64,000 bases of DNA from Nocardioides campestrisoli (GTDB taxonomy: Bacteria; Actinomycetota; Actinomycetes; Propionibacteriales; Nocardioidaceae), in assembly GCF_013624435.2 (NCBI RefSeq), contig NZ_CP061768.1, forward strand, positions 1,766,001-1,830,000, in the 5' to 3' direction. This document shows, one piece after another, positions 26,176-34,201 of this stretch (the stretch's first letter is position 1; each line of letters begins with the position of its first letter). Made by a program: the position numbers and the translations under genes. The notes below the pieces were generated by a model. That model did no database searches. It was not told the DNA's origin and saw nothing but the letters and a program-made list of their open reading frames with translations.

Positions 26176-27896
26176 GGAACGCCCGGTGGGTCGACGCCCT
26201 GGTGCCTGGCCTGGTGGCGCTGGTGGTGCTCGGTCCGCTGCTGGCTCCGGGCTTCGTGCTGGTGGGGGACATGGTCTTCGTCCCCGAGCAGCCGTGGAAG
26301 GACGCCTGGACGGGCGGGGACGGGGGAGTGCCTCGGGCGGTGCCGAGCGACGCGTGGGTCTCCCTGCTCGGCCAGGTCGTGCCGGGAGACCTGCTCCAGA
26401 AGCTGGTGCTGGTGGGGATCGTCCTGGGGGCCGGCCTGGGCGTCGCCCACCTGCTGCGTGACCTGCCGGCGCTGGCCCGCGCCGGGGGGATGCTGCTCTA
26501 CTGCTGGAACCCCTTCCTCCACGAGCGCCTGGGGATCGGGCACTGGGCGCTGCTCGTCGGCTACGCAGCGCTGCCGTGGGTGGCGGCGGGTGCGCTCCGC
26601 CTGCGCGAGACCGCGTGGCGCTCCGGCGCGGTGTGCCTGATCGCCGGACTCGCCGTCGCCGGCTGGGCCAGCCCCACCGGCGGAGTGCTCACCGTGCTGG
26701 TCGCGCTGGCGCTGGTCCAGGGGTGGCGCACTCGACTGCTGGTCGGCCTGCTGGGCGCCTGGGTCAACCTGCCGTGGATCCTCCCGGCGCTGCTCAACGG
26801 CGCCGACCAGCTGCCTCCCGACGCGTTCGGGGTCGAGGCGTTCGCCTCCCGCGCCGACACGCCGTGGGGAGTCCTGGTCTCGGTGGCCACCTTCGGTGGC
26901 ATCTGGAAGGAGGCCGTCGTCCCGGACGACCGGGGCACGCCGCTGCTCGCCGGGGTCGGCGTGGCGGTGGTCCTGCTCTCGGTGCTGGGACTCTGGCTGG
27001 CCCGGCGACGGCCCGTGCTGCCTCTCCCGGCGGCGTTGCTGCTGGGCGTGGGTCCGGTCCTGCTGGCCTCCCTCTCGGCCTTCGAGGCGACCCGCCCGCT
27101 GCTGGAGTGGGTGGTGGTGCACGTGCCGGGCGGTGGCCTGCTGCGCGACTCCCAGAAGCTCGTCATGCCGTGGGTGCTGGTGGGCGCGACCGGGTTCGCG
27201 TCGCTGCTCGCCTCCCTGCACGGACGGCTGGCGCGCTTCGGTGACCACGCGCGCTGGTGGCTGGGCACGGTGGTGCTGCTGCCCGCCGTCGCCCTGCCGT
27301 CCCTGGCCGCCGGCCTCAGTGGGTTCCTGACCACCAGCGACTTCCCCGACGAGTGGGCGCAGATCCGCGGGGTGATGGAGGACGAGGGTGTGGACGAGGA
27401 GCGGGTGCTGGTCCTGCCGTTCTCCACGTACCGCCGGTTCGACTGGACCCCGCGCACCATCCTGGACCCGGCGCCGCGGTTCTTCCCCGGCAGCATGGTG
27501 ACCGAGGACGCGCTGGCGGTGGAGTCCGGCACCGTGGGCGGAGAGTCCGCCCTGGCCTCCCGGGTCCGGTCGGCCGAGGGCGCCGAGGAGCTTGCCGAGG
27601 TGCTGGCCCGGGCCGGCGTGGAGTGGGTGCTGGTGCACGAGACGCCGGAGGAGGTGGTCCTGCCGGCCGGCGCCGTGCCCGTGGTGGAGGGCGAGCAGCT
27701 CTCCCTGTACCGCCTGCCCGGAGCCGCGGAGGCGACGGGCGGGACGACGGTGGGGGACTCCTCGCGCGCCGCCTGGTACGCCGGGATCGACCTGGCCGTC
27801 CTGCTCTCCACCGTGGCCGGGCTGGGCGTCGCGGCGAGAGTGTCCAGAAAGCGGGCGTGTTCTTGCCCGCAGGAGGCTACCGATGCGTATAGTTGA
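26172..27896 (+). CDS. Polytopic membrane protein coupled to the AftD operon
   Basis: A 574-aa membrane protein with about 11 hydrophobic segments, then a soluble region (about residues 390–540) and a final membrane anchor (IDLAVLLSTVAGLGVAARV). The first loop VLVGDMVFVPEQPWK and LPWVAAGALRLRE recall the membrane part of the AftD-like protein upstream. MLLYCWNPFLHERLGIGHWALL parallels AYAFSPRLLGLSGVLTGE there. It may be a shortened relative lacking discoidin modules. GTG 26172 overlaps the previous stop. It is the third gene of a coupled set and precedes a 47-aa membrane peptide. Confidence 0.65.
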   Translation: MRNARWVDALVPGLVALVVLGPLLAPGFVLVGDMVFVPEQPWKDAWTGGDGGVPRAVPSDAWVSLLGQVVPGDLLQKLVLVGIVLGAGLGVAHLLRDLPALARAGGMLLYCWNPFLHERLGIGHWALLVGYAALPWVAAGALRLRETAWRSGAVCLIAGLAVAGWASPTGGVLTVLVALALVQGWRTRLLVGLLGAWVNLPWILPALLNGADQLPPDAFGVEAFASRADTPWGVLVSVATFGGIWKEAVVPDDRGTPLLAGVGVAVVLLSVLGLWLARRRPVLPLPAALLLGVGPVLLASLSAFEATRPLLEWVVVHVPGGGLLRDSQKLVMPWVLVGATGFASLLASLHGRLARFGDHARWWLGTVVLLPAVALPSLAAGLSGFLTTSDFPDEWAQIRGVMEDEGVDEERVLVLPFSTYRRFDWTPRTILDPAPRFFPGSMVTEDALAVESGTVGGESALASRVRSAEGAEELAEVLARAGVEWVLVHETPEEVVLPAGAVPVVEGEQLSLYRLPGAAEATGGTTVGDSSRAAWYAGIDLAVLLSTVAGLGVAARVSRKRACSCPQEATDAYS

Positions 27897-27932
27897 CAGC
27901 CACTGCACTTCTGGGTCTGGGAGGACTTACAC

Positions 27933-28076
27933 ATGCTGACTTGGCTGCTGTCGATCGCTGCGGGCGTAGTCCCCGCGGTCCTCGCCGTGTTCATCGGGGT
28001 GTCTGCCCTGACCGGAGTGGACGCGGGCTCGGACGAGCCGACCGACCCGGGCAGCGGCCAGTACGCCGACGGCTGA
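27933..28076 (+). CDS. 47-residue single-pass membrane peptide next to aftD operon
   Basis: A small gene with a strong ribosome binding site (GGGAGGA) and ATG 27933. The product has one hydrophobic helix (LLSIAAGVVPAVLAVFIGVSAL, residues 5–26) and a short acidic, Gly-rich tail ending GQYADG. It is followed by two hairpins, the second a clear terminator, so it is the last gene of the aftD-like operon. Mycobacterial aftD also neighbours a small DUF2613 membrane protein of similar size and plan. Homology cannot be judged by eye, but position and architecture agree. It could stabilise the arabinosyltransferase complex. Confidence 0.75.
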   Translation: MLTWLLSIAAGVVPAVLAVFIGVSALTGVDAGSDEPTDPGSGQYADG

Positions 28077-28088
28077 GTCCGGATCGCA

Positions 28089-28116
28089 AGCTCGGTGAGG
28101 TTCGCCTCGCCGAGCT
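28089..28116 (+). other. 12-bp hairpin with TTCG tetraloop
   Basis: The arms AGCTCGGTGAGG (28089–28100) and CCTCGCCGAGCT (28105–28116) pair along all 12 positions (one T·G wobble), closed by TTCG, an exceptionally stable RNA tetraloop. It lies 12 nt after the 47-aa gene and just before a T-tailed terminator. It may protect the mRNA 3' end or act as the first of two terminators. Confidence 0.65.
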
Positions 28117-28130
28117 CCTGACGCCAGACG

Positions 28131-28162
28131 AAGGGCGGATCCCCCAGGGGATCCGTCCTTTT
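28131..28162 (+). terminator. Rho-independent terminator of the aftD-like operon
   Basis: AAGGGCGGATCCCC (28131–28144) pairs with GGGGATCCGTCCTT (28147–28160) with one G·T wobble, followed by TT. The stem is 14 bp with a T-run. It also lies downstream of the convergent GT4 gene and could work in both directions. Confidence 0.85.
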
Positions 28163-28234
28163 GTCATGCCCTCGTCCAGTCGCCACGGGCGTGGCACCGG
28201 CACGGACCGCGCGGGTGGGTCATCGCCGGACGGG

Positions 28235-29416
28235 TCAGCGCGCTGAGGTCGCTCCCACTGTTGCACGGTCGTGGAGGCAGGACTCGACCACGGCGGTGGT
28301 GGCCTCCCAGGTGAACTGCTCGCTGCGCAGCCGTGCCTTGGTGCCCATGCTCTGCCGGAGCTCGTGGTCCTGGAGGAGTCGGCGGGTGCAGTGCGTGAAG
28401 TCGTCCTCGTCCTGGGCGAGCAGCCCGGTGACGCCGTCGAGGATCGACTCCTGCACCCCGCCGGCCGACCGGTAGGCGATCGACGGGACGCCCACGTGGG
28501 CGGCCTCCACGATGGAGAGGCCCCAGCCCTCCTTGAGCGAGGGCAGGAGGTGCACCCAGGCGCGGGAGAGCTCGGCGAACTTCACCGAGTCGTCCACGTG
28601 CCCGAGGAACCGGACTCGGTCGACCAGTCCCAGCTCGGCCGTCATCGCGGTCAGCTCGTCGTGCCACCAGCCGCTGCCCATGATGGTCAGGGTGGCGTCC
28701 GGGATCTCGTCGCGCAGCTCGTGCAGCGTCCGGAGGGCGTGCTCCAGCTGCTTGTGCGGGACCAGGCGGCTCAGCGCGACCAGGCTGGGGTGCTCGTCCT
28801 TCGGTGGGGTGACGAACTCGGGCACCGGGGGCATGCCGTTGTAGGCGACCCGGATGTGGCTCGCGTCCACGCCCAGCTCGACCAGCTCGGCGGCGGTGAT
28901 CTGGCTCACCGCGACGTACGGCGCGCGGCGGTTGACCAAGGGCGCGACCCGCGACTCCATGAACCAGCCGATGCGGGCCAGCACCTTGCCGACCACGGGC
29001 CACTGCTCACGGTGCACGTGGTGGACGAGGACCACGACCCGCGCCCGGGTGAAGAGACGGGCCAGGAACGGCATTCCGTTCTGCACCTCCACCACGCTGT
29101 CCACCCGACCCAGTCGCCCGGTGGCGAGATAGAGCGCCGCCCACAGGTAGACCGACAGGTGCAGTCCGCGACGGACGTAGCGCACGCCCTCGACGGTCTC
29201 CTCGGCGCGCGAGCCGGGGTAGCGGGCGGTGAACGTCGTCACCCGGTGGCCCGACGCGGCGAGTCGCTCTGCGACCTGGCGCAGGTAGGTCTCGGAACCG
29301 CCGCCCTCCGGGTGCCACTGGTCGCGCCAGTTCAGGAACACGACGTGCGTGTCCGTACCCTCCCGCGCTGCCATGGCCTCGTCCGTTCGCTCTGCCGTTC
29401 GTTCCGTGTACACCAC
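28235..29416 (-). CDS. GT4 family glycosyltransferase
   Basis: A 393-aa cytoplasmic GT-B fold retaining glycosyltransferase. The N-domain has FLNWRDQWHPEGGGSETYLRQVAERLAASGHRV (a Gly-rich acceptor/donor loop). The C-domain has VALSRLVPHKQLEHAL, and the E-x7-E nucleotide-sugar motif is in SLKEGWGLSIVEAAHVGVPSIAY. GTG 29416 follows GGAGGG with 7-nt spacing; ATG 29374 is an alternative, and sequence further upstream overlaps the divergent promoter. It faces the methyltransferase gene across a short bidirectional promoter. It probably builds the locus glycan on the cytoplasmic side. Confidence 0.9.
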   Translation of the reverse strand: MVYTERTAERTDEAMAAREGTDTHVVFLNWRDQWHPEGGGSETYLRQVAERLAASGHRVTTFTARYPGSRAEETVEGVRYVRRGLHLSVYLWAALYLATGRLGRVDSVVEVQNGMPFLARLFTRARVVVLVHHVHREQWPVVGKVLARIGWFMESRVAPLVNRRAPYVAVSQITAAELVELGVDASHIRVAYNGMPPVPEFVTPPKDEHPSLVALSRLVPHKQLEHALRTLHELRDEIPDATLTIMGSGWWHDELTAMTAELGLVDRVRFLGHVDDSVKFAELSRAWVHLLPSLKEGWGLSIVEAAHVGVPSIAYRSAGGVQESILDGVTGLLAQDEDDFTHCTRRLLQDHELRQSMGTKARLRSEQFTWEATTAVVESCLHDRATVGATSAR

Positions 29417-29463
29417 CTGGTCTCCCTCCCCGTTGCTGATTACCGGAGGGTAGCATCCGCGAT

Positions 29464-30231
29464 GTGACCCACTCCACACCTTCGCCGAGCACGAAAACCA
29501 CCCAGCGGGAGAAGGACGACTGGCGGCGCTCCGTGCGGCTGTTCCGGTCCTTCCTGACCGAGCAGACGGACCCCGAGGGGTTCTACGGGCTCATCGCGGG
29601 GGACACGGTGGCGCTGATGGAGCAGCACACCGACCTGGCGGGCCGGACGATCGCCGACTTCGGCGGCGGCGGGGGGTTCTACTCCCGTGCGTTCGCCGAG
29701 CGGGGAGCGCGCTCGGTGGTGATCGACCTCGACCTGAGTGAGATCACGGCCCACGGGGACCGCCACCCGTGGTCCGTCGCGGCCCGCGCGGAGCAGGCGC
29801 CCCTTGCCGACGAGTCGGTGGACATCGCCTTCTCCAGCAACCTGCTCGAGCACGTCCCGGACCTGGCCGCAGTGGCCGACCAGATCGTCCGGGTGGTGCG
29901 CCCCGGCGGCCTGGTGGTGCTCTCCTACACCGCGTGGTACGGCCCCTGGGGTGGTCACGAGACCTCGCCGTGGCACTACCTGGGCGGGCACCGGGCGGCC
30001 CGGCGCTACCAGCGTCGCCACGGCAAGCCTCCCAAGAACGTCTTCGGAGAGAGCATGTACGCCGCCACGGTCAAGCAGGGACTGGACTGGGCCCGCAGCC
30101 GGCCCGACCTCGAGCTGCTGGAGGAGCGTCCGCGCTACTTCCCGCCGGCGGGTCGGCACCTGCTCAAGGTCCCGGGTGCCCGCGAGGTGCTGACCTGGAA
30201 CCTGTGGCAGGTGCTGCGCAAACCCGCCTGA
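29464..30231 (+). CDS. Class I SAM-dependent methyltransferase
   Basis: A 255-aa methyltransferase with motif I IADFGGGGGFYSRAFAERG, acidic VVIDLDLSE, and motif IV DIAFSSNLLEHVPDL, followed by RVVRPGGLVVLSYTAWYGPWGGHE. A sugar or glycolipid substrate is suggested by location only. GTG 29464 lies 7 nt after TAGCAT (29451–29456), while a GGAGGG is 13 nt away, too far for normal initiation. The start is therefore probably leaderless. An in-frame start closer to the motif is possible but has less support. Confidence 0.85.
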   Translation: MTHSTPSPSTKTTQREKDDWRRSVRLFRSFLTEQTDPEGFYGLIAGDTVALMEQHTDLAGRTIADFGGGGGFYSRAFAERGARSVVIDLDLSEITAHGDRHPWSVAARAEQAPLADESVDIAFSSNLLEHVPDLAAVADQIVRVVRPGGLVVLSYTAWYGPWGGHETSPWHYLGGHRAARRYQRRHGKPPKNVFGESMYAATVKQGLDWARSRPDLELLEERPRYFPPAGRHLLKVPGAREVLTWNLWQVLRKPA

Positions 30232-30369
30232 GGCGGGCGCAGGTCCGCACCGCGGCACGCGTCGGCGTCCTGACATGCGGAACTTTGTGGCGCAGGCCAC
30301 TAGAACCCGTACTCACTGGTAGCGTGCCGCACGTCTCATCGAGCTGTTGTCTGTGGAGGGAGCACGCAA

Positions 30370-31350
30370 GTGCGAGGAAAGTTGGGCCCGATCCTGTCGG
30401 GTGTGGGCGGATTCCTGCTGGTAGTGGGTCTGCTGCTCAAGTTCTACGCGTACCCGAACCTGGCGGTCGCGCCCGTGGAGCAGGACACGGTCTCGCAGCT
30501 GAGCGGAGCCGGGGCCACGGTCTTCGACATCCCGAGCCTCTCCGAGATCCAGGTCGACCTGACCACCACGGCCAAGACCACCGGAGACGTGAAGGCCTCG
30601 CAGGACGCGGGTGACGACATCCGGGTCTGGGAGAACGCGACCTCCACGAAGTCCGACGACGACGTCGTCCGCTCGCGCAGCATCGAGCGGGTCGCCTTCG
30701 ACGCGCACACCGGCGAGGCCGTGGAGTGCGAGAAGTGCGGCACCTACTCCGAGACCGTCCAGGGGCAGCCGGAGGCGGTGGACTTCGAGGGTCAGATCTT
30801 CAAGTTCCCCTTCCAGACCGAGAAGAAGACCTACCAGTGGTGGGACAGCACGCTGCTGCGTGCGTTCCCCGCGGAGTACGTCCGCGAGGAGAAGCTCGAG
30901 GGGCTCGACACCTACGTCTTCGAGCAGGTCATCGAGCCCGAGGTCTGGACCCAGATGGAGGTCCCGCCGGACGTCGTGGGCGAGGAGGGCGAGGACTCGA
31001 TCGAGGCCGACCGCTCCTACTCCAACACCCGCACCTTCTGGGTGGAGCCGGAGACCGGCGTCGTCATCAAGCGCCAGGAGCAGCAGGGCGCGACCCTGCA
31101 GATCGACGGCGAGGACCGGGCCACCCTGACCGAGGTCACCACGACCTTCACCGACGACACCATCGCGAACAACGTCGACGAGTACGGCGCCAAGGTGACC
31201 CAGCTCAAGATGATCCGCAGCACGCTGCCGCTGGTGCTGGGCATCCTCGGCGCGCTGCTGCTGGTGCTGGGCTTCGTGCTGCACCGCCGCTCGCAGGGCT
31301 CGTCCCGGACCGAGAGCCCGGCCCAGGCCAAGGCCAAGGCGAACGCCTGA
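30370..31350 (+). CDS. DUF3068 family envelope protein
   Basis: A 326-aa protein anchored at both ends. An N-terminal membrane segment (LGPILSGVGGFLLVVGLLLKFYAYPNLAVAP) precedes an extracytoplasmic domain of about 240 residues with a C-x2-C pair (ECEKCG). A C-terminal membrane segment (LPLVLGILGALLLVLGFVLHRR) and an Ala/Lys tail follow. The YAYPNLAVAP…T…ARV-like start matches DUF3068 proteins, which occur in actinobacteria and have been linked with porin-like annotations; function is unproven. GTG 30370 follows GGAGGGA. A TAGCGT hexamer (30320–30325) is a candidate -10. A strong terminator follows. Confidence 0.85.
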   Translation: MRGKLGPILSGVGGFLLVVGLLLKFYAYPNLAVAPVEQDTVSQLSGAGATVFDIPSLSEIQVDLTTTAKTTGDVKASQDAGDDIRVWENATSTKSDDDVVRSRSIERVAFDAHTGEAVECEKCGTYSETVQGQPEAVDFEGQIFKFPFQTEKKTYQWWDSTLLRAFPAEYVREEKLEGLDTYVFEQVIEPEVWTQMEVPPDVVGEEGEDSIEADRSYSNTRTFWVEPETGVVIKRQEQQGATLQIDGEDRATLTEVTTTFTDDTIANNVDEYGAKVTQLKMIRSTLPLVLGILGALLLVLGFVLHRRSQGSSRTESPAQAKAKANA

Positions 31351-31370
31351 CCGCTCGACCCGTCATGACG

Positions 31371-31410
31371 ACGGCCCGCCCGGATCATCCGGGCGGGCCG
31401 TCGGCTTTTT
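31371..31410. terminator. Terminator between DUF3068 gene and methyltransferase gene
   Basis: A 14-bp perfect stem, ACGGCCCGCCCGGA (31371–31384) with TCCGGGCGGGCCGT (31388–31401), has a TCA loop. It is followed by CGGC and TTTTT (31406–31410). It separates two convergent genes and is strongest for plus-strand transcription. Confidence 0.9.
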
Positions 31411-31433
31411 CCGCCCTTGTGGGCGGACCGGTG

Positions 31434-32273
31434 TCAGGAGCGCAGGTCCGCCACGAACAGCGCGGTGCCGGGGGTGAGCAGGCCCCGGGTGCGCGACCAG
31501 CCGCCCCACACCCGGTCGTGGCCGGCGGGCCACTCGGGCTCCAGGAGACGGGTGAGCGCGAAGCCGCGGTCGGCCAGCAGGGCGACCCAGTCGCCAAGGG
31601 TGCGGTGGTGCTCGACGTACCGCACCTCGTCGGTCTCGGGGTCGACCTCGACGTAGGGCGTGCGGTCCCAGTACGACTGGGTCGCGGTGAGGCCACCTTC
31701 GCCGGGGTCGTCCGGGAAGGACCACCGCGTGGGGTGGGTGATGGAGAACGCGAGACGGCCGCCCGGCCGCAGCACCCGGACGACCTCGTCGAGGGCCGTC
31801 CCGATCTCGCTGACGAACTGCAGGGCCCCGAACGAGGAGAAGACCACGTCGAACGAGCCTGCGGCGAACGGCAGCGCGGTGGCGGTGCCCAGCACGGAGG
31901 GCACGCTCACGCCGGACTCGGCGTCCAGGCGTCGGCCGTGCTGCAGCTGCCGGTGCGAGAGGTCGAGACCGATGCTGCGCCCTCCCTGGGTGCGCACCCA
32001 ACGCGAGCACTGGCCGGCGCCGCTGCCCACCTCGAGCACGTCCTTGCCCCGGACCTCGCCGAGCGCCCCGGCCTCCGCCTCGGTCAGTCCCTCGGGTCCC
32101 CAGACGAATCCCGCGTCGCCCAGGAAGCTGCCGTGGGTGGACTGGTACTCGTCGGCGTAGCGGTCCCAGTCCGCGCCGTTGGCGCGTCGGGACTCCTGCT
32201 CGCCGACGTCGCGGCGTTCGACCGCCACCGACTGCGGTTCGTGGTCAGGAGCGGCCGGAGTCGAGGTGGGCAC
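31434..32273 (-). CDS. SAM-dependent methyltransferase (UbiE/Methyltransf_11 type)
   Basis: A 279-aa methyltransferase. Motif I is DVLEVGSGAGQCSRWVRTQGG, SIGLDLSHRQLQHGR follows, then ALPFAAGSFDVVFSSFGALQFV and RVLRPGGRLAFSITHPTRWSFPDD. The region SYWDRTPYVEVD…EHHRTLGDWVALL is shared by a group of actinobacterial small-molecule methyltransferases of unknown substrate. GTG 32273 sits 6 nt after a minus-strand TAGCCT (32285–32280), which suggests leaderless initiation. It is divergent from rpsA. Confidence 0.88.
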   Translation of the reverse strand: MPTSTPAAPDHEPQSVAVERRDVGEQESRRANGADWDRYADEYQSTHGSFLGDAGFVWGPEGLTEAEAGALGEVRGKDVLEVGSGAGQCSRWVRTQGGRSIGLDLSHRQLQHGRRLDAESGVSVPSVLGTATALPFAAGSFDVVFSSFGALQFVSEIGTALDEVVRVLRPGGRLAFSITHPTRWSFPDDPGEGGLTATQSYWDRTPYVEVDPETDEVRYVEHHRTLGDWVALLADRGFALTRLLEPEWPAGHDRVWGGWSRTRGLLTPGTALFVADLRS

Positions 32274-32326
32274 GCCCCGAGGCTACCTCCCCGCCCGGGG
32301 CCGGTGTCCGGTGCCGGAGACGTCGG

Positions 32327-32357
32327 TTGGACGCTGGCCGCGAGCCGCGCGTAGACT
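32327..32357 (+). promoter_or_regulatory. Candidate rpsA promoter
   Basis: TTGGAC (32327–32332) and TAGACT (32352–32357) are separated by 19 bp, about 130 nt before the rpsA start. The resulting long 5' UTR has no recognised element, but it is long enough for autoregulation by S1. Confidence 0.45.
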
Positions 32358-32487
32358 GAACAATTGCGCCGGAGACCTGCTTGGGTCCCGTACGGAGCGG
32401 ATCCTCGCTCGTCCTCCTCCGGAGGGCGATCAAGGGCCTCGGGCGTGTCCGCACGACTCCCATCCACTCCAAGGAACCTACTCCCTT

Positions 32488-33963
32488 ATGACGAGCACCA
32501 TCTCCGCTCTTCCGGACTACGACGCCCCCCAGGTGGCGATCAACGACATCGGGTCCGAAGAGGACTTCCTCGCCGCGATCGACGCGACCATCAAGTACTT
32601 CAACGACGGCGACATCGTCGACGGCACCATCGTCAAGGTGGACCGTGACGAGGTGCTCCTCGACATCGGCTACAAGACCGAGGGCGTCATCCCCTCGCGC
32701 GAGCTGTCGATCAAGCACGACGTCGACCCGTCCGAGGTCGTCGCCGTGGGCGACAAGGTCGAGGCCCTGGTGCTCCAGAAGGAGGACAAGGAAGGCCGCC
32801 TGATCCTGTCCAAGAAGCGCGCACAGTACGAGCGCGCCTGGGGCACGATCGAGCAGGTCAAGGAGGAGGACGGCGTCGTCGAGGGCACCGTCATCGAGGT
32901 CGTCAAGGGCGGCCTGATCCTCGACATCGGTCTGCGCGGCTTCCTGCCCGCCTCGCTGGTGGAGATGCGTCGCGTGCGCGACCTGCAGCCCTACGTCGGC
33001 CAGACCCTCGAGGCCAAGATCATCGAGCTCGACAAGAACCGCAACAACGTGGTCCTGTCGCGCCGTGCCTGGCTCGAGCAGACCCAGTCCGAGGTTCGCC
33101 ACGGCTTCCTGACCCAGCTGCAGAAGGGTCAGATCCGCAAGGGCGTCGTCTCCTCGATCGTCAACTTCGGTGCGTTCGTGGACCTGGGCGGCGTGGACGG
33201 CCTCGTGCACGTCTCCGAGCTGTCCTGGAAGCACATCGACCACCCCTCCGAGGTCGTCACCGTGGGCGACGAGGTCACCGTCGAGGTCCTGGACGTCGAC
33301 ATGGACCGCGAGCGTGTCTCCCTGTCGCTCAAGGCGACGCAGGAGGACCCGTGGCAGCACTTCGCCCGGACCCACCAGATCGGCCAGATCGTGCCGGGCA
33401 AGGTCACCAAGCTGGTGCCCTTCGGCTCCTTCGTCCGCGTCGAGGAGGGCATCGAGGGCCTGGTCCACATCTCCGAGCTGGCCGAGCGCCACGTGGAGAT
33501 CCCGGAGCAGGTCGTCCAGGTCAACGACGACGTCATGGTCAAGATCATCGACATCGACCTGGAGCGTCGCCGGATCTCGCTGTCGCTCAAGCAGGCCAAC
33601 GAGACCGCGACCGCGGCGGACGTCGAGGAGTTCGACCCGACCCTCTACGGCATGGCTGCCACCTACGACGAGCAGGGCAACTACATCTACCCCGAGGGCT
33701 TCGACCCCGAGACGGGTGAGTGGCTCGAGGGCTTCGACGAGCAGCGCGCGACCTGGGAGGAGCAGTACGCCAAGGCGCACGCTCGCTGGGAGGCTCACGT
33801 CAAGCAGCAGGCCGAGGCCAAGCAGGCCGAGGCCGAGGCCGGCGAGGCCACCTCGTACAGCTCCGGTGGCGAGGTCGCCGCGGCGCAGGAGACCGGCGGC
33901 TCGCTGGCTTCCGACGAGGCCCTGCAGGCGCTCCGCGAGAAGCTCACCGGTGGCGGTGCCTGA
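32488..33963 (+). CDS. rpsA: 30S ribosomal protein S1
   Basis: Ribosomal protein S1 (491 aa) binds mRNA on the 30S subunit. Four S1/OB repeats are visible at about residues 38–105, 122–190, 207–278 and 294–365. The last two are the most canonical (VVSSIVNFGAFVDLGGVDGLVHVSELSW and VTKLVPFGSFVRVEEGIEGLVHISELAERH). As in other actinobacteria, it has four rather than six domains, and an acidic, Gln/Ala/Glu-rich C-terminal tail. ATG 32488 follows AAGGA; the long in-frame upstream extension is excluded by the family start MTSTISALPDYDAPQVAINDIG. A pair of hairpins follows the stop. Confidence 0.97.
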   Translation: MTSTISALPDYDAPQVAINDIGSEEDFLAAIDATIKYFNDGDIVDGTIVKVDRDEVLLDIGYKTEGVIPSRELSIKHDVDPSEVVAVGDKVEALVLQKEDKEGRLILSKKRAQYERAWGTIEQVKEEDGVVEGTVIEVVKGGLILDIGLRGFLPASLVEMRRVRDLQPYVGQTLEAKIIELDKNRNNVVLSRRAWLEQTQSEVRHGFLTQLQKGQIRKGVVSSIVNFGAFVDLGGVDGLVHVSELSWKHIDHPSEVVTVGDEVTVEVLDVDMDRERVSLSLKATQEDPWQHFARTHQIGQIVPGKVTKLVPFGSFVRVEEGIEGLVHISELAERHVEIPEQVVQVNDDVMVKIIDIDLERRRISLSLKQANETATAADVEEFDPTLYGMAATYDEQGNYIYPEGFDPETGEWLEGFDEQRATWEEQYAKAHARWEAHVKQQAEAKQAEAEAGEATSYSSGGEVAAAQETGGSLASDEALQALREKLTGGGA

Positions 33964-33985
33964 GTCAGGCTCCCGCTGAGCGCGG

Positions 33986-34057
33986 GCGGCGCCTGACGGC
34001 GCCGCTCCGGTCACTCGTTGACAGTCCCGTCCACCCTTCGGGGTGGGCGGGACTGTC
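33986..34057 (+). terminator. Tandem hairpins after rpsA
   Basis: The first hairpin is GCGGCGCC–TGAC–GGCGCCGC (33986–34005). The second has 17-bp arms (34020–34036 and 34041–34057, one G·T wobble) closed by TTCG. Neither has a long T-run. Together they are a likely terminator or 3'-end stabiliser for the abundant rpsA mRNA. Confidence 0.75.
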
Positions 34058-34201
34058 TGCGTTCCCCGGGCTTCCCAGTGCGGCAGAAGGCACGTGGGTG
34101 GACGGTTGACGCCGCCGGTGATGACCAGGCCCTCCCATGGAGAGGCACGGTGGCCACGGGGGTGGATCCTGCCGCCGCAGCCCCTGGTAATCTCGCGCAC
34201 C

